NCBI RefSeq assembly: GCF_006439335.1
Contig: NZ_SAWY01000008.1
Span: 1-64,000, forward strand
Source of the DNA: Litorilituus lipolyticus
Lineage (GTDB): Bacteria > Pseudomonadota > Gammaproteobacteria > Enterobacterales > Alteromonadaceae
Length of the DNA: 64,000 nucleotides
Direction of reading: 5' to 3'
The notes below the pieces were generated by a model. That model saw only the letters and a list, made by a program, of their open reading frames with translations, was not told the DNA's origin and did no database searches. Shown in pieces: positions 21,015 through 30,679 of this stretch. How positions within the stretch are numbered: position 1 is the first letter of the stretch; each line of letters begins with the position of its first letter. The position numbers were made by a program, and so were the translations under genes.

Positions 21015-21488
21015 TTATTTAATTGATTCTAGTTTTTTTTCTAACTCGGCTAGTTTTTTATATATCTCAGCATTTTGTTGGAAAATATCTTCATTTTGTT
21101 TTCTTAGTTCGCGGTTTTTGATATTTGTATCGGCGAAACCAAAAATTTTATTGGCAAATATAGCACCAACACCACCTAATATTCCGACACCCAGTATAAA
21201 CATCACAAAGACCGCGGCTCTTCCTATCAAGGTAACAGGATAAACATCACCAAAGCCTATGGTGGTTGAAGACATCATCATTAACCATAAAGCATCGGCG
21301 TAATTTTGTACTGGAGAAGTTTCAACTGTAATTTCAGCGAGGTAGGCTATATAGCCTAAGCTCAAATTTAGAACACTAAATACGGCAAAAGAAAGCAGGC
21401 CAAGAATGCCATAGTTATAGTTTTTTACGCCAAACTCATCCACCCTGTAAAGGTTAGTTTTTTCCATGGCATTTTGCAGAATAATCAT
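21015..21488 (-). CDS. Two-helix potassium channel with C-terminal coiled coil
   Basis: The 157-residue protein has two transmembrane helices flanking a pore loop. Its filter reads SSTTIGFGDVYP, a GFG form of the K+ filter TVGYG. The last 35 residues (about 120-155) are charged and heptad-like, so they probably form a tetrameric coiled coil. It would conduct K+ across the inner membrane. GAGG lies eight bases before the ATG at 21488; an in-frame ATG six codons later is possible. It is upstream of gltS by 20 bases. Coupling to a Na+/glutamate symporter could relate to membrane potential or osmotic balance, which is inference. Confidence 0.85.
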   Translation of the reverse strand: MIILQNAMEKTNLYRVDEFGVKNYNYGILGLLSFAVFSVLNLSLGYIAYLAEITVETSPVQNYADALWLMMMSSTTIGFGDVYPVTLIGRAAVFVMFILGVGILGGVGAIFANKIFGFADTNIKNRELRKQNEDIFQQNAEIYKKLAELEKKLESIK

Positions 21489-21637
21489 ATAGGTAGCCTC
21501 AATATTAAAATGAAATAAGCGTTTTTAAATAATACTACCTTAAGTTCATTAAGAGGCATAGTATGTAGCGATTCCTTAGTGGTAGTTTTGTCACTATCAC
21601 TAAGGCTTTTAGGTTGAAAATTTGCACGAAAAAGTGT

Positions 21638-22207
21638 CTACTCGCCTTGGCTAATTTTTGACATTACCCAGTTAAAGTTTTCTCGAATAAACTGCTTATC
21701 TGCTGGAGAGGCTGATGCGATCATTTTTTGGTTTTGTTCTTCTTGAGCTTGCATTTGTTTAAATTCTTTCTCTAACTCAGCTATTCCTTCTTTGTCATGT
21801 TCACCTAGAAATCGCATACGATTTTTTAAAGCTTGTTCACGCATTTCTCTGTTTCTACCCGCATTGTAGTTCGGGTTGTGCTTTCCTTGCATAATGGCGC
21901 TAACTGCGCTCATAACGCGTATCGTATAGCGATAAAATGATTCAGCATTATCAAAGCCTGCTTTTTGGGCGAAAGTATTGACCTCTTTGTTCGCATCTGG
22001 ATACTGCTTAAGCAATGCTAACATGGCATCAATATCCCCCATTGGAATGAGCTCTTGTTTTTGATGAAATTCAGGGTGACTGACTTCAAAATCAGGTGCA
22101 TTTTTCATCGCCGCACTCATGCTTTCTATCTTTGTTTTAGTTAACTCGTCAGCAGCGAATGTTATTGTGCTCATTATAAGTAAAAGTAGTACTAAACAGT
22201 TTTTCAT
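21638..22207 (-). CDS. Exported protein of unknown function
   Basis: The 189-residue protein has a signal peptide (cleavage near FAA-D) and an almost wholly helical, highly charged mature part. QMQAQEEQNQ and neighbouring residues near 150-165 could form a coiled coil. There is no cysteine after the signal peptide. I do not recognise a family. GGAGCAATA precedes the ATG. It lies alone between the K+ channel and topB genes, on the same strand as both. Confidence 0.7.
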   Translation of the reverse strand: MKNCLVLLLLIMSTITFAADELTKTKIESMSAAMKNAPDFEVSHPEFHQKQELIPMGDIDAMLALLKQYPDANKEVNTFAQKAGFDNAESFYRYTIRVMSAVSAIMQGKHNPNYNAGRNREMREQALKNRMRFLGEHDKEGIAELEKEFKQMQAQEEQNQKMIASASPADKQFIRENFNWVMSKISQGE

Positions 22208-22308
22208 TATTGCTCCTTATTTGTCATATAATACGGATAATGTATACAAAACGAACAATCAATTCTAGGTGAAATTGCTATAAGTTATAATCGTGATTGT
22301 TATGTTGG

Positions 22309-24249
22309 TTAGCTTGCTTTTTTTACGGTGTGTTTTTGAAACTTCTTTTTACCTCGTTTCGGTTTAAAGGCGACTTTAGGTAAGCAAGAAAAATCTTGTT
22401 GTTCTGCGCTGTTTACCATTTGTGTAACGGTTTGCGTTAAGGGGGTCATAAAATGCTGGTAACTGGTTTCTTTTTCACTAATAGCTGTTAACGTAGCTTC
22501 CCACTGCGCTGTCATATCAGGAAGAGTCGCGTGTTCAGGTAGCGCATTGATTAAGGCAATGCCCGTTTCTGTGGCTATTATGGCTTTACCTTGTCGTTTT
22601 AAAAAGTCGCGTTTAAAGAGTAAATCAATAATACCAGCTCGAGTAGCGTCGGTGCCTAATCCATCTGTTTCGCGTAATACTTTTTTAATGCTGGCATCTT
22701 TCACATAACGGGCAATGCCTGTCATAGCACTTAACAAGCTAGCATCAGTAAATGAGGCGGGAGGGCTAGTGTTTTTTTCAATAAGCACACCTTCTTTACA
22801 GTGTAATGCTTGACCTTTGTTAAGCGCTGGTAATGCTTGATTGTTTGATGCTTCATGCGGTTCTTTTTTGTTTGCAGGAAAAAGTTGCTTCCATCCTTGT
22901 TCAGTTTCAATATTAACACGGCACGTAAATAACCCCTTTGCAATATTTACCGTAACATTGGTTTGTTGGAACTGATAAGCAGGATAAAATTGCACTAAAT
23001 ACTGTCTGACAATTAACCCATAAATATTTTTTTCAAAAGGGTTAAGCGTCAAGTTATTCGCTGACTTTTCGGTAGGAATTATAGCGTGATGCGCGGTGAC
23101 TTTTTTATCATTCCAAGTTTTACTCTTTAACGAAATATCGGCGTTTTCTGCTTGTTGTTTTACTGATAAAGGCTGTGCTGGCAAGTTACTCTGGCTAAGC
23201 ATTTTGACAATAGCAGGAGCTTGCTTAAATTGTTCTTTAGGTAAATATCGACAATCTGAACGAGGGTAAGTGATTAATTTATGCTTTTCGTATAACGATT
23301 GGCATACATCAAGTACTAGCTTGGCGTTCATTGAAAATTGTTTAGCAGCGCTTATTTGCAGACTAGACAAATTAAAAGGTAATGGCGCACTTTGCTGCTT
23401 TTTTTCTGTGTTTATATCCTCAACAATAGCGGGTTGATCACTTATTCGTGCAATGACATTTTCAGCTAAGGCTTTATTGAGCACTCGCCCTTCATTGTCA
23501 CAATAAGGTTGGCAGTGTTCACTGGGTTGCCACTTTGCGCTGAAACCTTCATTTTGGTGAGTTTGTAAGTGTGCTAAAACTTGATAAAACGGTTTACTGA
23601 TGAAGTTTGCTATTTCTTGCTCACGTCTAACGACGAGGCCAAGTACTGGCGTTTGCACTCTACCGACAGATAGTACACTGTTAAAACCTGATTTTTGGCC
23701 TTGAATGGTGTAGGCACGAGTTAAGTTTATGCCATATAGCCAGTCGGCTCGAGATCGCGCTAGAGCTGAAATTGATAACGGCATGAACTCACTGTTATGT
23801 TTAAGTGCTTTTAATGCTCTTTTTACTGCTGGAAGGTTGAGATCGCTGATCAACAGTCGTTTGATTTTTTCTTTTTTTGTTTTAGATACTTTCAGATAAT
23901 CAATGACTTCATCAACTAAAAGCTGTCCTTCTCGATCTGGATCGCCAGCATGGATAACTTCATCGGCTTTCTTAACGAGTGCTCTTAATGCCGTCAGCTG
24001 GCTTCGGGTACGATAAATTGGTTTGAGCTGCCATTGTTCAGGGATAATAGGCAAGGTATTCATTTGCCATTTTTTTAGTTGAATATCGTAATCTTCAGGG
24101 TTAGCTTGCGCTAAAATATGACCAATGCACCAACTCACCACATCACCATTAGCTAGTTCAATATGGGTTTTATGGTTTTTATGGGGCTTAGGTAAGGCTG
24201 CCGCAATAGCTCGACCTAAACTAGGTTTTTCAGCAATATAAAGTTTCAA
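22309..24249 (-). CDS. topB: DNA topoisomerase III
   Basis: The 646-residue protein matches E. coli TopB (653) in length and order. The Toprim domain carries YIAEKPSLGRAIA and the metal-binding DPDREGQLL. The active-site tyrosine is Tyr328 in ITYPRSD, the same number as in E. coli. ETDGLGTDATRAGIID lies near residue 530. The basic C-terminus (KPKRGKKKFQKH) is short and lacks zinc-finger cysteines. It relaxes and decatenates DNA by type IA strand passage and helps resolve replication intermediates. It is monocistronic as far as can be seen. Confidence 0.96.
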   Translation of the reverse strand: MKLYIAEKPSLGRAIAAALPKPHKNHKTHIELANGDVVSWCIGHILAQANPEDYDIQLKKWQMNTLPIIPEQWQLKPIYRTRSQLTALRALVKKADEVIHAGDPDREGQLLVDEVIDYLKVSKTKKEKIKRLLISDLNLPAVKRALKALKHNSEFMPLSISALARSRADWLYGINLTRAYTIQGQKSGFNSVLSVGRVQTPVLGLVVRREQEIANFISKPFYQVLAHLQTHQNEGFSAKWQPSEHCQPYCDNEGRVLNKALAENVIARISDQPAIVEDINTEKKQQSAPLPFNLSSLQISAAKQFSMNAKLVLDVCQSLYEKHKLITYPRSDCRYLPKEQFKQAPAIVKMLSQSNLPAQPLSVKQQAENADISLKSKTWNDKKVTAHHAIIPTEKSANNLTLNPFEKNIYGLIVRQYLVQFYPAYQFQQTNVTVNIAKGLFTCRVNIETEQGWKQLFPANKKEPHEASNNQALPALNKGQALHCKEGVLIEKNTSPPASFTDASLLSAMTGIARYVKDASIKKVLRETDGLGTDATRAGIIDLLFKRDFLKRQGKAIIATETGIALINALPEHATLPDMTAQWEATLTAISEKETSYQHFMTPLTQTVTQMVNSAEQQDFSCLPKVAFKPKRGKKKFQKHTVKKAS

Positions 24250-24375
24250 GGCGCACTACCTTTAGTCATCATAGTAATAGCATAACTCAAGCACTGTTTT
24301 TTTGTACAGTTAATTTTAAAGTGATTCTTTATTTAGGCGGTTTAGATATTAGTAGGATGGTTGTGCTTAATAGTC

Positions 24376-24744
24376 TTATTGTCTTTTACGAAACTTTTCA
24401 AGCTCAGTTAGTAGCCATTCCTGGCTGGTTATAGGAGTTTTACTGGGACAATGAATAAGATAGGCCTTTCCTGAAAATGTACTCTTAGCTGCAGCCATGC
24501 GGATGAAATCTTCAGTTGTTTTTATTTCATCACTATAGTAATTATATTTTTTATTAATGTGTTCAATGGCTTCTTCACCATTGTGAAAACTGCCGTTGCG
24601 TTCGAATTGGCAGGTAGTGGATTTTACAAAGTCGAGTAAAAAGGTTACCTCTATTTGGAGAGTAGTCTCTTCGGCATGAGATGCAAAATTACCTAACATG
24701 CAAAGCCATGTTATGAACAACGTTTTGGGCAATGAGTATTTCAT
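24376..24744 (-). CDS. Exported DUF5329-like protein
   Basis: The 122-residue protein has a signal peptide (cleavage near SHA-E) and resembles the DUF5329 family. It shows FLLDFVKSTTCQFERNGS, then a helix with HINKKYNYY, EDFIRMAAAKSTFSGKAYLI, and a closing SQEWLLTELEKFR. Two cysteines (in TTCQF and IHCPS) could form a disulfide in the periplasm. Its function is unknown. The assignment is from memory of the family pattern. Confidence 0.7.
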   Translation of the reverse strand: MKYSLPKTLFITWLCMLGNFASHAEETTLQIEVTFLLDFVKSTTCQFERNGSFHNGEEAIEHINKKYNYYSDEIKTTEDFIRMAAAKSTFSGKAYLIHCPSKTPITSQEWLLTELEKFRKRQ

Positions 24745-24780
24745 TCACCTACTCTCTTTGATAAAGCGGTAGCTTGTGTA

Positions 24781-24804
24781 AAAAAAAGCAGCCTGAGCTG
24801 CTTT
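24781..24804 (-). terminator. fabY terminator
   Basis: Read on the minus strand, AAAGCAGC, loop TCAG and GCTGCTTTTTTT make a compact intrinsic terminator 30 bases beyond the fabY stop. Confidence 0.88.
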
Positions 24805-24833
24805 CTATTAAATAAATTTAATAATACCTAGTG

Positions 24834-26729
24834 TTAAACCATATCGCTAAATGGGTTTTGACTGGGTAAATCTATTGCGTGCTTATATTCAGCAAAGCTT
24901 AACTGTTCGTTGTTAATTTCAATGGCTTCCTCATCAAGTAAACCTTCGCCAAACTTGTAAATAATATCAAATTGACCTTGGTTAGCATTGTCACGATATT
25001 GCTGTTGTGCTGTTTCTACTTGTGAAAGTTTTTCTTGATAACTTGTCATCGCTGCTTCACCGTAGCGTTTAGAGAGCATATCAAGACTTACTTTAGCTGA
25101 TAACACAGTTGCCGTTGCATTATTGCCGCCAAACCCTTTTGAGTTAATAAAAGCAATATCCATATCAGGGCAATGCCAATGATCGGTGGCAATATTTAAG
25201 TGTTGATTGTGAACATCTTCTGCTACTTCATCAATGGTTGTTACGCCAGGCATAATGTTGTCATGAAATACACCTAATGCTATTGCCATTTGATCGCCAC
25301 TTGCTGGACCAATTGTGTGACCCACATATGCTTTCGGTGCTGCTACTGGCCAATTTTCAATGTTGAACGTTTCAGCAATACGATGATAAATGAGTGATTC
25401 GGTGACACGGTTTTGTGGTGTACTTGAACCATGAGCTAAAATAAAACTACGTTTTTGTAATGCTTCTTTTCCCAATATTTGTTCAGCTAATGCAACGGAT
25501 TTTGCCATGGTTATATAATTACCAGGCCCTGGTGCAGTAATCGATTTTTTAAAGCCATCAGCATTAATGAATACATCGGCAACGGAGCCCATAATGTTTG
25601 CGCCCATTTCCATGGCTAAGGCATCATCCATCAATACGACAAACTGTGCACCCTCACCAATGGTAAAACCACAGTTACGACCAAAAGGTCTACTGGTTCT
25701 GCGATGATCGGCTTGTTCAGCTCCATCTAATTTCTTTAGCCCTTCTTCGTTGGCTAAAGCACTCATATTACCAAAACCTTCCACAATTTCTGGAGTAATT
25801 GGGGCTTCACTACTTCCAACCACAGCCACACGAACACGACCTGCATGAATGTCATGCACAGCAGCTCTTAAATTATAAAGAAAGGTTGCACAAGCCCCTG
25901 AAGAAGTAAACGTTGTGCCAACATTACCGGTTACATAGGCATTGATGAAGTCGGTCGACATGGTATTTAAACCAAGAGCTAATTGTTTTGTACTTACTCT
26001 TGAACCCATTAAGCGGCTTTTTAACATACCACCTAAACCTTCATCGTTAAGTTGACCTGCAACTGATGCAGAGTAAGCGCCAACTTGATCAGGTGTGATT
26101 TTCTCTAAAATAGCGTCCCATTCAATGCCGGTTGAGCGAATAGCATCGGTAGCAGCAAAAATGGTAGCTTGTAGCCCACGTGGTTGATAACGACTGTTGT
26201 AGAGCTTTTCAGGTAAGAAGCCTGTTGGCATCTGTCCCGCTGCTTTAATCGGATTATTACGGTAAGTATCATGAGTTATAGTTAATTGCTCAGGAATTTC
26301 TACGCTAACTCGGCCTGATTCAAGCTCAGTGACAACCCAAGATGAAGGGAGAGGTTTGGGTAATTCTTTTGCTTTAAGCTCAAATTTTATATGTTGCTCT
26401 GTCGGGGTAATATTCATTTTCTGATGACCATGGGTCGCATCAGGATCAAAATGATTCTTCTCTATTTTACGAATTAATGTGCCTTCAAGTATTTGCTTAC
26501 CAAACTTTGCTTCTATATCGGTTTGAGCAACGGGGTTATTCTCTCCATCAACTAACTGACCATCTTGTAATGAAACTAAGTTCATTAAACTCGCTAAACC
26601 AACCATAGTTTCTTGGCGAGCTTGCGCTGTTAATTTATCAATAACTATTCGACGAAACCCTTGGTGAAAGGAAGTACGTCCAGCAGCATTAATGCCACCC
26701 ATGCCAACAATTAAAGGTAAAGCAGTCAT
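24834..26729 (-). CDS. fabY: Beta-ketoacyl-ACP synthase FabY
   Basis: The 631-residue protein matches the FabY type, first described in Pseudomonas aeruginosa (about 634 residues). There it condenses acetyl-CoA with malonyl-ACP to start fatty acid synthesis. It is a single thiolase-fold synthase with long N-terminal and inserted segments. The Cys-His-His triad is visible: Cys280 in SSGACATFLYN, His in LAHGSSTPQN, and His in YVGHTIGPASG. GFGGNNATATVL closes the core. It is divergent from an AraC-type regulator gene, with about 130 bases between the starts, and has its own terminator. No other fab genes are nearby. Confidence 0.9.
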   Translation of the reverse strand: MTALPLIVGMGGINAAGRTSFHQGFRRIVIDKLTAQARQETMVGLASLMNLVSLQDGQLVDGENNPVAQTDIEAKFGKQILEGTLIRKIEKNHFDPDATHGHQKMNITPTEQHIKFELKAKELPKPLPSSWVVTELESGRVSVEIPEQLTITHDTYRNNPIKAAGQMPTGFLPEKLYNSRYQPRGLQATIFAATDAIRSTGIEWDAILEKITPDQVGAYSASVAGQLNDEGLGGMLKSRLMGSRVSTKQLALGLNTMSTDFINAYVTGNVGTTFTSSGACATFLYNLRAAVHDIHAGRVRVAVVGSSEAPITPEIVEGFGNMSALANEEGLKKLDGAEQADHRRTSRPFGRNCGFTIGEGAQFVVLMDDALAMEMGANIMGSVADVFINADGFKKSITAPGPGNYITMAKSVALAEQILGKEALQKRSFILAHGSSTPQNRVTESLIYHRIAETFNIENWPVAAPKAYVGHTIGPASGDQMAIALGVFHDNIMPGVTTIDEVAEDVHNQHLNIATDHWHCPDMDIAFINSKGFGGNNATATVLSAKVSLDMLSKRYGEAAMTSYQEKLSQVETAQQQYRDNANQGQFDIIYKFGEGLLDEEAIEINNEQLSFAEYKHAIDLPSQNPFSDMV

Positions 26730-26858
26730 AGAAAACCCTAAAAAATAATAAGAACTAAATTCATTAAGGTTATTTTAGACAGCAATATAAATAATTAATC
26801 GGGTAAAACAGCCTAAAAATGAGCTATAATGGCCAAAAGTGACGTAAGGGAAGGGATA

Positions 26859-27884
26859 ATGCCTGAAAAAATAGCTGTATCACCTAAATTACACGTGAGT
26901 TTAGCGATATATCAACATGTTTTAGCGACAAGTCTAACCTTGCCGGTGGAAATGTTGCTCGCTGGAGAAGCATATGCAAAACGTTATAATAAATCGATCG
27001 ATAAACTGCAGACGCAGTTTATCAGTGATAGCGATGCCGTCATAAGTTCAAGAGCAGGTATGAGTTTAGTTGCTGATATTGTTTTGGCAGATATTGAGCA
27101 CAGTGAACAAGTACCTGATTTCATTATTGTGCCTAGCTTATGGCGTAACCCAAGGCCTGTTTTAAGAAAGCAAACACGATTAATTAAATGGTTAAATCAT
27201 TGTTGGCAGCATGGAAGTACTTTGATTGGTGTGGGTACAGGTGTTTGTTTTTTGGCTGAGTCCGGTTTGTTAGATGATCATCCCGCAACAACCCACTGGC
27301 ACTATGGTGAACAGTTTAAACGTGATTATCCAGCGGTCGATTTAAAACCTGATTTTTTCATTACTCAATCTGAGCGTATATATTGTGCGGCAAGTTTAAA
27401 TGCCTTAGCAGATATTATTGTACACATTATTGAGCAGACTTATGGCAGGGCAGCCGCACAAAATGTTGAACGTAACTTTTCTCATGAAATTAGAAAACCC
27501 TATGAAGAACAGCGCTATCTTGAAGGAGCGGTTGATCGGCATGCTGATGAATTAGTTGCTCAAATACAGTTTTGGCTCAGGACAAACTTACATTCAGAAT
27601 TAAGCTTATCAGAAGTGGCTGAACAATTCGGCTTAAGTCAGCGTTCATTTACACGGCGATTTAAAGCTGCTGTGGGTGTAAGGGCGACACAATACTGGCA
27701 GCAGTTAAGAATTGAAGCGGCAAAAGATTTGTTAGCATCCAGTAATTTAACTATTCAAGAAGTGGCGGTACATGTGGGCTATCAAGATCAAGGACATTTA
27801 ACTAAGTTATTTAAAACTCACCTAGGTTTAACACCGAAAAAGTATCGGGCTATGGTACGCAGAAAATTATTTAGTCAAGAATAA
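26859..27884 (+). CDS. AraC-family regulator with an N-terminal DJ-1/PfpI-like domain
   Basis: From the ATG at 26859 (AAGGGA upstream) the protein is 341 residues. Residues about 1-190 form a glutamine-amidotransferase-like DJ-1/PfpI domain (VSLAIYQHVLATSLTLPVEML, LIGVGTGVCFLAESGLL with a nucleophile-elbow Cys). The C-terminal 100 residues are the AraC double helix-turn-helix (LSLSEVAEQFGLSQRSFTRR, IQEVAVHVGYQDQGHLTKLF). The layout is that of FtrA/CdhR-type activators that sense a small metabolite. It is divergent from fabY and could regulate it, though such regulators often act elsewhere. An earlier in-frame start at 26829 adds ten residues without a binding site. Confidence 0.87.
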   Translation: MPEKIAVSPKLHVSLAIYQHVLATSLTLPVEMLLAGEAYAKRYNKSIDKLQTQFISDSDAVISSRAGMSLVADIVLADIEHSEQVPDFIIVPSLWRNPRPVLRKQTRLIKWLNHCWQHGSTLIGVGTGVCFLAESGLLDDHPATTHWHYGEQFKRDYPAVDLKPDFFITQSERIYCAASLNALADIIVHIIEQTYGRAAAQNVERNFSHEIRKPYEEQRYLEGAVDRHADELVAQIQFWLRTNLHSELSLSEVAEQFGLSQRSFTRRFKAAVGVRATQYWQQLRIEAAKDLLASSNLTIQEVAVHVGYQDQGHLTKLFKTHLGLTPKKYRAMVRRKLFSQE

Positions 27885-28038
27885 GCTGAAAATGTAGTTT
27901 TATTAATGTCGGCTTTTTTTACAAAAAATAATAAATCGTAATAGAGATTTTCTTAATATCTTGTTTTTTATTGATAATTATTGTTGGTGTGTATTTTGCT
28001 GTAGGCTGAAGGAATTTTATGCAAAGGAAAAAAGGACT

Positions 28039-28848
28039 ATGCAAATTTTTATGAAAAATACAAAAAAGGTTGTTGCAGGAGCAGCGTTATCTTTATTGTT
28101 TTCAATATCAGCATCTGCATCAGTGATGCAGGGCACTTTTGACAGTGGGCTTCCTGCTGGATGGGATTGTACCGGGAATTGTGGCGCTGATGCAGCTAAT
28201 GGTGTTGTAACGGCTCCGCCAACAGGAAACAGTCAATATGGCTGGGTTTCTACTGCAAATGGCGTAGACGGTACAGGTTTACCTAACATTATCGGTAAAG
28301 AAGGTTCAGTATTATTGTCAACGCTATTTTCGGCTGATGCAGGTGATGATCTAGAGTTTTTCTTTAACTACGTTACCTCTGATGGTTCGGGTTTTGCGGA
28401 CTATGGTTGGGCAAGATTATTAGATGATAGCTTCCAACAAGTCGCTATGCTATTTACAGCACGCACTAAGCCTTCAGGAAATATTGTGCCAGGTGTTGAT
28501 ATGCCATTACCAGAAGCTACGCTTACGCCAGGTACAGTAGAAATTATTGGTGGTGGACCTGCCTGGTCAGTTTTGGGTACAGATAGTGGTCGCTGTTATA
28601 GTGGTGGGTGTGGTTATACAGGTTGGGTGCAGTCAAATTATAACATTTTAAATAGCGGTAATTATTACCTTGAATTTGGTGTGACAAACTGGACAGACAA
28701 TGCTTTTGACTCTGGTTTGGCTTTTGATGGTATTACTATTGGTGGTATTGCTATTGATGAGCCAAAAGAAATACCAGAGCCAGCAGGTATTGCTTTATTT
28801 GGTTTGGCATTAATGTGCCTTGCTCGCGCTAAAAAGATCAGAAAATAA
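28039..28848 (+). CDS. PEP-CTERM sorted exported protein
   Basis: From the ATG at 28039, which has AAAGGA upstream, the protein is 269 residues with a signal peptide (cleavage near ASA-S). The mature part is glycine- and asparagine-rich with two cysteine pairs (WDCTGNCG and CYSGGCG). It looks like a secreted beta-sandwich domain of about 200 residues. The C-terminus is a typical PEP-CTERM signal: IPEPAG, a hydrophobic segment, then ARAKKIRK. Exosortase-type systems cleave this tail and release or anchor the protein at the surface. No exosortase is in the window. ATG at 28051 is an alternative start. A strong hairpin follows. Confidence 0.82.
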   Translation: MQIFMKNTKKVVAGAALSLLFSISASASVMQGTFDSGLPAGWDCTGNCGADAANGVVTAPPTGNSQYGWVSTANGVDGTGLPNIIGKEGSVLLSTLFSADAGDDLEFFFNYVTSDGSGFADYGWARLLDDSFQQVAMLFTARTKPSGNIVPGVDMPLPEATLTPGTVEIIGGGPAWSVLGTDSGRCYSGGCGYTGWVQSNYNILNSGNYYLEFGVTNWTDNAFDSGLAFDGITIGGIAIDEPKEIPEPAGIALFGLALMCLARAKKIRK

Positions 28849-28883
28849 ACCTTCATATTTGGGCTTCAATGCCAATTGAATTG

Positions 28884-28922
28884 GAACTGATTACTACAAT
28901 AGTTAGGGTAATCAGTTCTTTT
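28884..28922 (+). terminator. Terminator of the PEP-CTERM gene
   Basis: GAACTGATTAC and GTAATCAGTTC form a perfect 11-base stem with a 13-base loop, followed by TTTT. Confidence 0.8.
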
Positions 28923-28996
28923 CCTATCTTTGTTTCTATTTAGTTGAAAGCTAGCTAAAATAGCTATATTCAATCGAATCTAGGTGAATATTTATA

Positions 28997-29791
28997 GTGA
29001 ATTATTTTAAGTGTGGCGCTTTTTCACCTTTTAAATACTATTTGTTTTTCATTGTCGTAAATGTTACCTGCAGTTTTACCACTCACGCTGTTGAAGCAAA
29101 TAAACAGTTAACGCTTGCAACAACAAAATGGTGTCCTTATACCTGTGCAGAAAAAGGATATGAAGCTAATATTATTGGAAAATATGTAACTGAGCTATTA
29201 GAAAAACATAACATCATGGTAAATGTACAAAGCTATCCGTGGGCACGGGCTGTGCACTTTGCTGAAATTAATGAGGTAGATGGTTTACTGACGGCGACCC
29301 CTGCTGAAGCGCCAAATTTATCTTTTACCACAACACCTATTGCTAATTTTCATGTCTGCTTTTATACGCACAAGACAAGTGATTGGCAATATCAGTCGCC
29401 CTTACAACTTGATAATTTAACATTGGGTGTTATCAAAGGATATGGATATCAAGATGAAATTGATAAATATATCAGCCTACATAGCAAGAGTGAGCGAATT
29501 GTTTCATTAAGTGGTAATCAAGGGTTAATACGTTTGATTTCAATTCTAAAAAAGCAGCGAGTTGATATTATTGTTGAAGATAAGTTGGTGATGAATTGGC
29601 AAGCAAAAACCAACAATATTGATTTAACAGATATTAAGAATGCGGGTTGTACTACCCCACAACCCTTTTATTTAGCGCTAAATGTAAAAGCACCACAATC
29701 TAAAGCTTTGATTGAGCTATTGGATATTGAGCTTGCCCGACAAGAAAATCAGCAAAAGCTGCAGCAACTCATTGAACAATATGCCTTTTAG
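28997..29791 (+). CDS. Periplasmic solute-binding protein, family 3 type
   Basis: The 264-residue protein has a signal peptide and a family 3 solute-binding fold (LATTKWCPYTC, VQSYPWARAVHFAE, LTLGVIKGYGYQDEI). The start is GTG at 28997 with AGGTGA nine bases before it. Two cysteines near residue 50 (CPYTC) are an unusual feature next to the presumed ligand cleft. No ABC permease is adjacent, so like the homologue at 19 kb it looks like an orphan binding protein. Confidence 0.75.
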   Translation: MNYFKCGAFSPFKYYLFFIVVNVTCSFTTHAVEANKQLTLATTKWCPYTCAEKGYEANIIGKYVTELLEKHNIMVNVQSYPWARAVHFAEINEVDGLLTATPAEAPNLSFTTTPIANFHVCFYTHKTSDWQYQSPLQLDNLTLGVIKGYGYQDEIDKYISLHSKSERIVSLSGNQGLIRLISILKKQRVDIIVEDKLVMNWQAKTNNIDLTDIKNAGCTTPQPFYLALNVKAPQSKALIELLDIELARQENQQKLQQLIEQYAF

Positions 29792-29925
29792 TTTTTGTGT
29801 TGAGTGGTTATTCAGACAGAATTTTTGGCGCCTTTGTATTCAGTTAATTTATTCTTGTTAGTTCGCATTTCCTACGGCAAAATACCCTCTTTATTCTTTA
29901 ATTAAACAATAAGTGACTTTACCCC

Positions 29926-30570
29926 ATGAGTGAACAACTTTCTGAAGCAATCTCAGTTGCTGAAAAGCAAATTAAACAAATGCTAACTATGCAAGATGCT
30001 ATGAATAGCCGAGTGAGTGAAACATGGCGAAATAATGGCTATGAATGGTATAGAGCTATTTGGGTAGAGTGCGCAGAAATGTTAGATCATCATGGTTGGA
30101 AGTGGTGGAAACATCAAGAAATTGATGTTGCTCAGGTACAGCTTGAATTAGTAGATATCTTTCACTTTGGCTTGAGCCTTCGTTTATTACAAGATGAAAG
30201 TGTAGACATGATTTCGCAAGGCTTAGCGACTGAATTACATCAAGGTACTGGTGAGAATGACTTTAAGATCGCTTTAGAAAACTTAGCGTCATCTGCTGTT
30301 ACTGATAAAGCGTTTGATGCGAAAGCACTTGCTGATTGTATGAGCTTGATGAGTATGGATTTAGATGAACTTTTTAGACAATATGTTGGTAAAAATACCT
30401 TAAACTTCTTCCGTCAAGATCATGGCTATAAAGAAGGTACTTATATTAAGGTATGGCACGGCGAGGAAGACAATGAAGTGCTAGCTAAGCTTGTTAATGA
30501 ATTAGATGCAGGCGCCGATGATTTTCAACAACAGCTGTATCAAGCATTAGAACAAAAATATCCTAACTAA
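29926..30570 (+). CDS. Dimeric dUTP diphosphatase, all-alpha NTP pyrophosphohydrolase type
   Basis: The 214-residue protein resembles dimeric dUTPases (dUTPase_2, related to MazG) and not trimeric Dut. The metal-binding motifs are visible: ECAEML near residue 45, the tryptophan-rich HGWKWWKHQEID, and ELVDIFHFGL near residue 72. YKEGTYIKVWHGEEDN near residue 170 matches the conserved C-terminal motif. It hydrolyses dUTP, and perhaps dCTP, to the monophosphate plus pyrophosphate to keep uracil out of DNA. It is monocistronic, with no strong ribosome binding site visible. Confidence 0.85.
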   Translation: MSEQLSEAISVAEKQIKQMLTMQDAMNSRVSETWRNNGYEWYRAIWVECAEMLDHHGWKWWKHQEIDVAQVQLELVDIFHFGLSLRLLQDESVDMISQGLATELHQGTGENDFKIALENLASSAVTDKAFDAKALADCMSLMSMDLDELFRQYVGKNTLNFFRQDHGYKEGTYIKVWHGEEDNEVLAKLVNELDAGADDFQQQLYQALEQKYPN

Positions 30571-30679
30571 ATCCTTGGCTAAAATACAAGTTTACATCTC
30601 TGGCATACTTTCTGCTTAATTAGAAAGACATGGTTCGCTTGCTAAAAAAGCGTCAAGAAATTGAATGCTGGAGATGTTT

